11,172 nucleotides of DNA from Campylobacteraceae bacterium (GTDB taxonomy: Bacteria; Campylobacterota; Campylobacteria; Campylobacterales; Sulfurospirillaceae). Below the pieces are notes generated by a model, which saw nothing but the letters and a program-made list of their open reading frames with translations, searched no databases and was not told the origin of the DNA. The DNA lies in assembly GCA_019162915.1 (NCBI GenBank), contig JAFLKZ010000182.1, forward strand, positions 23,263-34,434. Reading direction: 5' to 3'. This document shows positions 5,865-11,172 of the stretch, piece after piece (the first letter of the stretch is position 1; the number at the start of each line of letters is the position of its first letter). The position numbers and the translations under genes were made by a program.

Positions 5865-5890
5865 TGCTCTACCAACTGAGCTACGCGGCC
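5850..5890 (-). tRNA. tRNA-Val(GAC), 5' part only, truncated by the integrated element
   Basis: Read on the minus strand from 5890: acceptor strand GGCCGCG, TA, D-arm GCTC-AGTTGGTA-GAGC, A, anticodon stem CTACC, a seven-base loop with anticodon GAC (5857-5855), then GGT. The sequence matches the start of bacterial tRNA-Val(GAC). Beyond this no variable loop, T-arm or acceptor strand complementary to GGCCGCG appears, and I find no CGCGGCC on the minus strand farther into the element within the window. The fragment cannot give a working tRNA. The missing half should lie at the far element end, where the element might also supply a replacement 5' half. Identity as valine rests on the anticodon and the general sequence. 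Confidence 0.75.
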
Positions 5891-5911
5891 ATATCATTTA
5901 AATACCCCTAT

Positions 5912-5941
5912 AATATAGGAGTAATCAGATAGTGTATACAA
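5912..5941 (-). promoter_or_regulatory. Promoter of the tRNA-Val gene, now upstream of the integrase
   Basis: On the minus strand a -35-like TTGTAT (5941-5936) and -10 TATATT (5917-5912) are separated by 18 bases. Transcription would start about 15 bases before the tRNA. Between here and the integrase GTG at 5750 there is no hairpin followed by a T-tract. In the integrated state this promoter could therefore read straight into the integrase and the 82-residue gene. Confidence 0.5.
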
Positions 5942-5949
5942 TTATCTGA
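5925..5949. repeat. Nested palindrome overlapping the tRNA promoter
   Basis: TCAGATA (5925-5931) and TATCTGA (5943-5949) are perfect inverted arms, and the loop holds the palindrome TGTATACA (5933-5940). It covers the proposed -35 of the tRNA promoter, so it may be an operator, or a weak terminator for the lpxR-like gene upstream on the same strand, though no T-tract follows. Confidence 0.4.
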
Positions 5950-6028
5950 GGTGAGAGTCTATCTAATGTTTACTTATAAAATAATTAACAAAACCCTTGT
6001 AACGTAGCCACTGGAGTCATCTAACAGA

Positions 6029-6982
6029 TTAATCCCACTTCCATACAAAGCTAATACCGCCTGTTTTTTCATTACTTGAAGAGGATGAGCCTTTACTTTC
6101 AATATCTATAGATCTTACATACAAAGACACTTTATACGAATTATAATAGCAATCAAAAGATAGTTTTTCACCAACCAAATAGTCTAGTCTGGGTATCGTG
6201 TATCCTTGATTTCTCGCTTCATCGACTAAATAATATTGATCGAACTTATTGTAAAAGAGGCCCAATGATAATGCCCAATTAAAATTCTTTTTCTTTTCAT
6301 AGTTAAGGAGTAAGCTCTCATTTGCCCCTATAAAATTTCCCGCTGTGACAAAACTTTGAGAAGGGAAGCTACTAAGTCTTACCGCTCCTCCAAGGAGAGC
6401 CCCTGTATAAAAATTACCAAGGTCTACTCGTACATTGGTTGTAAAATCAAGATTTAAATCATTGATATTTATAGGATTAGTTTTATATCCAATGTTATAC
6501 GAAATACCATAGAGAAAATCATCGCCCAACTGGTTGTCCCATCCTTTTGGCTCAGAATTACCAATTAAAGAGTGAAAGTTTTTTTGCAACGAATCTGCTT
6601 GCGTTGATGGTCCAACCATACCTACATTAAGACCCAATTCATGAAAAAAATTTGCTGATGATTTATAGGTTAAAAAGTTGAAACCCAAATACCCAGCATA
6701 AGGTAAGTCATTTAAATCTTTATCACTTGTTTTTTTATTTTGCGGAGTAAATATTGCATGAGAGATCGAAAAAACTAGATTTTTTTGCTCTAAATCTATA
6801 AAATTCAACAAATCCAAAGAACTACTATTATTTTCCCCCATCCATGTATAGTACATACCATTAGTGTAATGGTGATCTCGTCCTATCATGGCATCATTTT
6901 CTAAAATAAGGGAATTTGTATCCGCGTATGCACCAGAGAGCATTAAAAAAACTAAACTTTTCTTAGGTAAAAGAATTTTCAT
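6029..6982 (-). CDS. lpxR: LpxR-family lipid A 3'-O-deacylase (DUF2219), outer membrane
   Basis: I start at the ATG at 6982 (317 residues), because GGAGG is 5 bases upstream and overlaps the earlier in-frame ATG at 6994. The N-terminus MKILLPKKSLVFLMLSGAYA is a signal peptide with cleavage after AYA (residue 20). In the mature protein Asn9 and Asp10 (ILEND) fall at the numbers of the catalytic pair described for Salmonella LpxR. HHYTNGMYY, PYAGYLG, VGMVGPSTQAD and QKNFHSLIG are further family motifs, with His137 (mature 117) the likely catalytic histidine. Alternating hydrophobic strands and a terminal aromatic segment (ISFVWKWD) suit a 12-strand barrel. LpxR removes the 3' acyl chains of lipid A in a calcium-dependent reaction, which can lower recognition by host receptors. 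It lies between the tRNA and lspA and has its own promoter. Confidence 0.85.
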   Translation of the reverse strand: MKILLPKKSLVFLMLSGAYADTNSLILENDAMIGRDHHYTNGMYYTWMGENNSSSLDLLNFIDLEQKNLVFSISHAIFTPQNKKTSDKDLNDLPYAGYLGFNFLTYKSSANFFHELGLNVGMVGPSTQADSLQKNFHSLIGNSEPKGWDNQLGDDFLYGISYNIGYKTNPININDLNLDFTTNVRVDLGNFYTGALLGGAVRLSSFPSQSFVTAGNFIGANESLLLNYEKKKNFNWALSLGLFYNKFDQYYLVDEARNQGYTIPRLDYLVGEKLSFDCYYNSYKVSLYVRSIDIESKGSSSSSNEKTGGISFVWKWD

Positions 6983-7027
6983 GACAACCTCCATTAATAG
7001 CCAATTAGCTAAAGAGCTCGAATGAAA

Positions 7028-7033
7028 ATTATA
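7028..7033 (-). promoter_or_regulatory. Likely -10 element of the lpxR-like gene
   Basis: On the minus strand this is TATAAT, preceded by GTGA, about 46 bases before the ATG at 6982. No -35 is recognisable. Its place in the short gap after lspA suggests that the lpxR-like gene is transcribed separately from glmM-lspA. Confidence 0.4.
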
Positions 7034-7086
7034 TCACAAATTTAAAGCACTACCCCAACCTTTTCATATAATGCTTACATGTAAAA

Positions 7087-7536
7087 CTAAAGAGCTTCTT
7101 TGGACTTTTTCCAAGAAAGGTACAAAATTATTATAACCCCAAAATCAATCATCACATCGGCAAAATTAAAGACAGCAAATTCAAATCCATAATGCCAAAA
7201 AAAGTAATCCACTACGCCACCGTGGATAAATCTATCATAAATATTACTCAGTCCTGCTCCTGCAATAATACCTATTGGCAGGCTATACGCAATAAAAACA
7301 TCTTTATTTTTTAATAAATAGACAAAAATGCCACCAATAAGTACGAGTTGGATATATTTTAAATATTCATTTAAAAAAGAGAGCATTGAAAAAGCAACAC
7401 CTTTATTGTAGGTCAATATGAGAGAGAAGTAGTCACCATTCCATCGAAAACCCTCTAAAAAAATACTTTTTATCACTTGGTCAACAATTATCACACCTAA
7501 AAAAGAAACTAAAAATAGTTTAAAAGCCTTACTCAT
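7087..7536 (-). CDS. lspA: Lipoprotein signal peptidase (signal peptidase II)
   Basis: The 149-residue inner-membrane aspartyl protease has four hydrophobic helices (about 6-24, 60-75, 82-97, 128-142). It cleaves the signal peptide of prolipoproteins at the lipid-modified cysteine, after Lgt. Family signatures are DQVIK (19-23), TYNKGVAFS (42-50), GLSNIYDRFIHGGVVDY (95-111) and FNFADVMID (123-131). The catalytic aspartates should be Asp110 and Asp127. The start codon lies inside the end of glmM, giving an 8-base overlap. With only a weak ribosome site, this suggests translational coupling. The glmM-lspA order is the one known in Campylobacter jejuni and Helicobacter pylori. I see no clear intrinsic terminator after the stop. 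Confidence 0.97.
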   Translation of the reverse strand: MSKAFKLFLVSFLGVIIVDQVIKSIFLEGFRWNGDYFSLILTYNKGVAFSMLSFLNEYLKYIQLVLIGGIFVYLLKNKDVFIAYSLPIGIIAGAGLSNIYDRFIHGGVVDYFFWHYGFEFAVFNFADVMIDFGVIIILYLSWKKSKEAL

Positions 7537-8869
7537 TTAAAGCGCTTTTTAATAACTTGACCGTTTTATCCATACTTTCTTCTAAAATTTTTTCTTCTTT
7601 TCCCTCTAGTAATATCCGCAATAAATTTTCAGTACCAGAGTAACGAATCAAAACGCGAATTTTTTTACTTTCCATCTCTTCAACCAAAGCGTGATAACCC
7701 TTAATTTCATTTAGAGGGATTTTATTATCAACTTTAATATTTTTTTGAAGTTGAGGATACAGCTCAAAAGGGTTAAATAATTTACTCACTTTTTTCTTCT
7801 CTGTGAGCACACAGTTCATCACGGCGAGTGAGGCAACTAACGCATCCCCTGTTTTAGCAAAATCAGAAAGAATAATATGCCCACTTTGCTCACCACCAAA
7901 GTTAATATTTTCCCTATATAAGGTCTCTAAAACATTTTTATCACCCACGTCACATCGGTATGTTTTGATGCCATCTTTTAGGAGATAATCTTCTAACGCT
8001 TGATTACTCATAACGGTAACACATGCCGCATTGTTAGTAAGTGCTTTTTGGCTTTTGAGAAAAGTAGCAATTTTACCCAAAAGCTTGTCCCCATGAATAG
8101 CATTTCCATTTTCATCTACAACAACCAATCGATCGGCATCTCCATCAAACGCAAATCCTATATCTGCTCTTAGTCTTCTCACTTCTTCGCCCAATTCTTC
8201 TGGGTGCAAAGCGCCACAATTAAGATTAATATTGCTACCATTTGGTGTATTATTAATGATAATAACATCTGCCCCAAGTTCATTAAAGACAGTGGGTGCG
8301 ACTTTGTAAGCTGCGCCATTAGCCGTATCTAAAACAATGCGTAACCCTTTAAGTGTTAGTTTTTTAGGAAAAGAGTTTTTGATCTGAACAATATAGCGAC
8401 CAATGACATCATCCACTCTTTTTGATCTTCCTATATCAAACTCCATTGTTTGGCTTTTTTCTATCAAATCATCATCATAATAAATTTTTTCAATCTCTGC
8501 TTCGTCTGCTTCGCCTAATTTATTGCCAAAAGAGTCGAAGAACTTAATTCCATTATCAAAATAAGGATTATGTGATGCACTTATCATAATGCCTGCGTCA
8601 CATCGCATATCTTCCGTTAAAAATGCTATAGCTGGTGTAGGCATCGGACCAATTTGTCTTACATCATAGCCAACCGCCGTAAGTCCTGACACAATGGCAT
8701 TTTCTATCATATAACCACTTCGCCTCGTATCTTTGCCAACTAAAATTTTATTAGTAATAGAGTTTTTGCGAAAATAGATTCCAGCTGCCATTGCTAAACG
8801 CATTGCCATAAAAGCATTTATCTTTTTTCCTGCTTTTCCTCTAACGCCATCTGTTCCAAAAAGTTTCAT
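7529..8869 (-). CDS. glmM: Phosphoglucosamine mutase
   Basis: The 446-residue length is standard. The enzyme interconverts glucosamine-6-phosphate and glucosamine-1-phosphate, the step before GlmU on the way to UDP-GlcNAc for peptidoglycan and lipopolysaccharide, in the cytoplasm. All four loops are intact. MISASHNPY (95-103) has the phosphorylated Ser99, FDGDADR (241-247) the Mg-binding aspartates, GGEQSGH (325-331) the sugar-binding loop, and RYSGTENLLR (409-418) the phosphate-binding loop. The N-terminus KLFGTDGVRG is typical. AGGA is 6 bases before the ATG at 8869. It is first in an operon with lspA and divergent from the plus-strand genes starting at 9003. Confidence 0.98.
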   Translation of the reverse strand: MKLFGTDGVRGKAGKKINAFMAMRLAMAAGIYFRKNSITNKILVGKDTRRSGYMIENAIVSGLTAVGYDVRQIGPMPTPAIAFLTEDMRCDAGIMISASHNPYFDNGIKFFDSFGNKLGEADEAEIEKIYYDDDLIEKSQTMEFDIGRSKRVDDVIGRYIVQIKNSFPKKLTLKGLRIVLDTANGAAYKVAPTVFNELGADVIIINNTPNGSNINLNCGALHPEELGEEVRRLRADIGFAFDGDADRLVVVDENGNAIHGDKLLGKIATFLKSQKALTNNAACVTVMSNQALEDYLLKDGIKTYRCDVGDKNVLETLYRENINFGGEQSGHIILSDFAKTGDALVASLAVMNCVLTEKKKVSKLFNPFELYPQLQKNIKVDNKIPLNEIKGYHALVEEMESKKIRVLIRYSGTENLLRILLEGKEEKILEESMDKTVKLLKSALNE

Positions 8870-8903
8870 GATTTTTCCTAGTATCGCTCAAAATAGTTAA
8901 GAA

Positions 8904-8909
8904 ATTGTA
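8904..8909 (-). promoter_or_regulatory. Possible -10 element for glmM-lspA
   Basis: TACAAT on the minus strand, 34 bases before the glmM ATG, is the best -10-like hexamer in the 133-base divergent gap. No standard -35 is visible. Confidence 0.3.
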
Positions 8910-8963
8910 ACAAAACTTTACTAATTCTCTACATGTAAAAGAATTTCATCACATAACTCAAGG

Positions 8964-8969
8964 TATAAT
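8964..8969 (+). promoter_or_regulatory. Likely -10 element for the plus-strand membrane-protein pair
   Basis: A perfect TATAAT lies 33 bases before the ATG at 9003, with AAGGA (8991-8995) as ribosome site between them. The -35 is not recognisable, as is common in this group of bacteria. Confidence 0.5.
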
Positions 8970-9002
8970 TCTTTTAAATATCCGTAGAATAAGGAAGAAA
9001 CG

Positions 9003-9380
9003 ATGAATTTAGACAAAGTTATTTCGGGGTTTTTTATCATTCTTGCAATGACACTCAATTTTGGTTTTTTTTATGGCGATCTAAGCTCATTAGAACTGCA
9101 TAGTAAATATGAACTTTTTGCTGCTTTAATCGTAAATATTATTGCCACTACCCTCAAAATAGGTGATAAAACACAATTAGGTTCTGTTCTACTAGCAACC
9201 AGTTTAGTCGCAGATATCCAACTTATCGCTTCTGCTTCCATATGGACTATCGCAACCTATGCCTACACTGTAAATCAAGAAATTACTTCTATCATTATTA
9301 GTTTAAGTGGTGGTGCACTTTTAGCCAATATTACGAGTGTTTTTCTTTATGTTGGCGACACCTTAAAATCAAAAAGATAG
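9003..9380 (+). CDS. Small integral membrane protein, DUF6394-like
   Basis: The 125-residue protein consists mostly of hydrophobic helices: about 6-25, 38-51, 60-90 (possibly two) and 95-117. It has a basic C-terminus (KSKR), and HSKYELFAALIVNIIATTLKIGDKTQLGS is a distinctive conserved-looking segment. It resembles proteins annotated DUF6394 in Campylobacterota. I recall this from memory and cannot check it. No catalytic motif is evident. AAGGA is 7 bases before the ATG. It is 6 bases from the K+ channel gene and shares its promoter, so it may be an accessory subunit or modulator of that channel. Confidence 0.75.
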   Translation: MNLDKVISGFFIILAMTLNFGFFYGDLSSLELHSKYELFAALIVNIIATTLKIGDKTQLGSVLLATSLVADIQLIASASIWTIATYAYTVNQEITSIIISLSGGALLANITSVFLYVGDTLKSKR

Positions 9381-9386
9381 TAAACA

Positions 9387-11087
9387 ATGAAACATAGCTC
9401 TTTATGGATTATTCTACAAAGAATGAGAGCACCATTTTTGGTCCTCATTCTTACTTATACTATTTCTATTATTGGATTATTAATCATTGATGGCGTCGAT
9501 AATGAGGGAAAACCTTATCATATGTCGATATTTGATGCATTTTATTTTATGACTTATACAGCAACAACTATTGGATTTGGTGAATCCCCTTTTCCATTTG
9601 TCTATGCACAGCGCATTTGGGTATCTATCTCTATCTATTTTAGTGTTATTGGCTGGCTTTATAGTATTGGAACACTTATAACCCTTTTGCAAGACAAACT
9701 TTTTTTACAAGAAGTTGCCAAAACTAAATTTCAAAGAAAAGTTAAATATCTCAAAGAAAAATATCTCATTATCCTAGGATATAACGCCATTACAAGTGAA
9801 ATTATCAAGAAAGCCAATGAGTACGGTCTGCGATCCATTGTGATTGAAAAGGATGAGCAAAAAAGAGAGAAACTACTACTTGAAAACTTTACGCCTCCTG
9901 TTTACTGCCTCAATGCAGATGTCCATAACCCCGAAGCTCTCGAGATGGCAGGTATAAAATCTATCTATTGTAAAGCTATTATCAGTCTTTTTCAAAATGA
10001 TGCACTCAATCTTAGAATTGCCCTTACCTCTAAAGTTTTAAACCCAAATATTACGATGGCCATCAAATCAACAACTAAAAATCAAACTGAAAATTTAGCA
10101 GATTTGGGTGTACAAATTATTGAAAATCCCTTTGAAATTATTGCAGAACAAATGAACATGGCAATTAATGCTCCTCACTCTTTACGGTTAGTACGCTGGA
10201 TGTATGGTCTTTGCCATCTTTTTGACCCTCTTCGCACTCTGCCTAAAGGCAAATATATTATCTGCGGTTACGGCAGAATGGGTCAAAGTATCTATGAAAC
10301 ATTGAAACAAAATAATTTTGATATTGCTTTTGTAGAGATTGACAGTAAAAAAGCCCATCAGCTGGAACCTTTTGAACGAAGTATGATACATGTTGGTGAT
10401 GGAGATGACAAAGCGATTTTAAGAAAACTTGGCATTAACGAAAGTGTTGCAATTATCGCAGGCACAGATGACGATACAACTAATCTCTCCATTTTAGCGA
10501 CAGCAAAAAAACTCAACCCTAACATCATAACGATTGCACGAGAAAATGAAATGGAGGATTTTTCTATTTTTGAGAATTCCAATATTCATACTATTTTTAT
10601 TCCCTCCAAAACACTCATCAATAAAACAGTCAATGCCATCATGAATCCTGCACTTGATCTTTTTATTAAAAACATTGCTTTACTAGGTGAAGAAAATGTT
10701 ATCTCGCTGACTAAAAAACTTTTAGAGATAGACCTTTACCCCACTATTTTTACTCTAAAAATTAATGAGATACAAGCACCAATACTTTATGAAAATCTAG
10801 GTGAGAAGAGCATAACACTCTCACTTCTAAAAACTTCTCTTAAAAATAGAAAAAGTATTAATAATCTTATTCCATTAATGCGATTACGTCAAAAAAATAT
10901 CTTATTTCTTCCAGATTGGGAGAGTCCACTCTTGCGGGATGACCTCTTTTTATTTGCAGGAGATAAAAATGCACAAGACCATCTTGAATATATAGTCAAT
11001 AATATCCATGAATTTCACTATGCCTTTTATGGAGAAGAAAAAAGTTTTTTTCTCCCTTTTCTCAAAAAATATTCAAACAAGCGCTAA
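9387..11087 (+). CDS. Potassium channel with two RCK (TrkA-N/TrkA-C-like) domains
   Basis: 566 residues. One pore unit opens the protein: helix M1 (about 15-34), pore helix and selectivity filter TTIGFGE (60-66, core TIGFG), and helix M2 (about 77-102). Two regulator-of-K-conductance domains follow. The first begins KYLIILGYNAITSEII (125-140). Its nucleotide loop is GYNAIT rather than GxGxxG, so dinucleotide binding may be lost. The second begins KYIICGYGRMGQSIYE (289-304) with a canonical GxGxxG and an acidic strand end (FVEID). Channels of this build assemble as tetramers whose eight RCK domains form a gating ring responding to Ca2+, nucleotides or similar ligands. The last 150 residues would include RCK C-lobes. 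Direction and ligand cannot be read from sequence. It is co-transcribed with the small membrane protein 6 bases upstream; its ribosome site is weak. Confidence 0.9.
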   Translation: MKHSSLWIILQRMRAPFLVLILTYTISIIGLLIIDGVDNEGKPYHMSIFDAFYFMTYTATTIGFGESPFPFVYAQRIWVSISIYFSVIGWLYSIGTLITLLQDKLFLQEVAKTKFQRKVKYLKEKYLIILGYNAITSEIIKKANEYGLRSIVIEKDEQKREKLLLENFTPPVYCLNADVHNPEALEMAGIKSIYCKAIISLFQNDALNLRIALTSKVLNPNITMAIKSTTKNQTENLADLGVQIIENPFEIIAEQMNMAINAPHSLRLVRWMYGLCHLFDPLRTLPKGKYIICGYGRMGQSIYETLKQNNFDIAFVEIDSKKAHQLEPFERSMIHVGDGDDKAILRKLGINESVAIIAGTDDDTTNLSILATAKKLNPNIITIARENEMEDFSIFENSNIHTIFIPSKTLINKTVNAIMNPALDLFIKNIALLGEENVISLTKKLLEIDLYPTIFTLKINEIQAPILYENLGEKSITLSLLKTSLKNRKSINNLIPLMRLRQKNILFLPDWESPLLRDDLFLFAGDKNAQDHLEYIVNNIHEFHYAFYGEEKSFFLPFLKKYSNKR

Positions 11088-11119
11088 ACTTTAACAAAAT
11101 ATGCAGATGAAGTGCTGTT

Positions 11120-11153
11120 TTATTTTAAAAAGTGCTTAAAATAAGTTTTTTTT
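11120..11153 (+). terminator. Intrinsic terminator after the K+ channel gene
   Basis: TTATTTTAA (11120-11128) and TTAAAATAA (11136-11144) form a perfect 9-base-pair stem with a 7-base loop, followed by G and eight T (11146-11153). The stem is entirely A/T, so weak for its length, but the position 32 bases after the stop codon and the T-tract support the call. Confidence 0.7.
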
Positions 11154-11172
11154 AATCTTAATTTTTATATAA

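Noticed and set aside
5751..5890. An intron-containing or otherwise complete tRNA rather than a broken one
   Set aside because: No T-arm or acceptor strand pairing with GGCCGCG appears downstream on the minus strand, and an integrase begins there, so integration is the simpler reading. TTTTGCCA at 5799-5806 resembles a tRNA end, but its stem does not match.
6983..6994. Upstream ATG for the lpxR-like gene
   Set aside because: The ATG at 6994 merges with the GGAGG that serves ATG 6982, and starting at 6982 gives a cleaner signal peptide.
10188..10582. Minus-strand frames inside the K+ channel gene
   Set aside because: They are antisense shadows of a long, motif-rich coding region.

Overview
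The window joins the right-hand end of an integrated mobile element (about 1-5864) to ordinary chromosome (about 5865-11172). The host is very probably a member of Campylobacterota (epsilonproteobacteria). The DNA is AT-rich, and glmM is followed directly by lspA, the order known in Campylobacter and Helicobacter. An LpxR-type lipid A deacylase and a one-pore potassium channel with two RCK domains also fit. A Sulfurospirillum/Sulfurimonas-like genus is a guess.

Element, left to right. A P-loop helicase-like gene on the minus strand runs off the left edge (1-853). A 489-base noncoding stretch (854-1342) follows, rich in short degenerate repeats and hairpins. Next is a Hin/Pin-type serine recombinase (1343-1972, minus) and a second noncoding stretch (1973-2380). 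A compact plus-strand operon of three genes (2381-4183) comes next. It encodes a zinc-ribbon/DUF4145 protein, a small one-helix cysteine-rich protein, and a two-helix membrane protein with a leucine-heptad coiled coil. I read it as cargo and as a candidate anti-phage system. It faces a minus-strand pair, tyrosine integrase (4521-5750) then an 82-residue protein (4202-4450), which ends at a clear intrinsic terminator (4174-4200).

Junction. Just upstream of the integrase lies the 5' part of a tRNA-Val(GAC) gene (5850-5890, minus), complete from acceptor strand through anticodon loop and then lost. The integrase therefore appears to have used the anticodon-loop region as its attachment site. The tRNA promoter now points into the integrase gene with no visible terminator between them. 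The other end of the element and the 3' half of the tRNA are outside the window.

Chromosome. On the minus strand are lpxR-like (6029-6982), lspA (7087-7536) and glmM (7529-8869). The last two overlap by 8 bases and link peptidoglycan precursor synthesis with lipoprotein maturation. Divergent from glmM is a plus-strand pair: a small membrane protein of DUF6394 type (9003-9380) and a K+ channel with two RCK domains (9387-11087). That pair closes with an all-A/T-stem intrinsic terminator (11120-11153).
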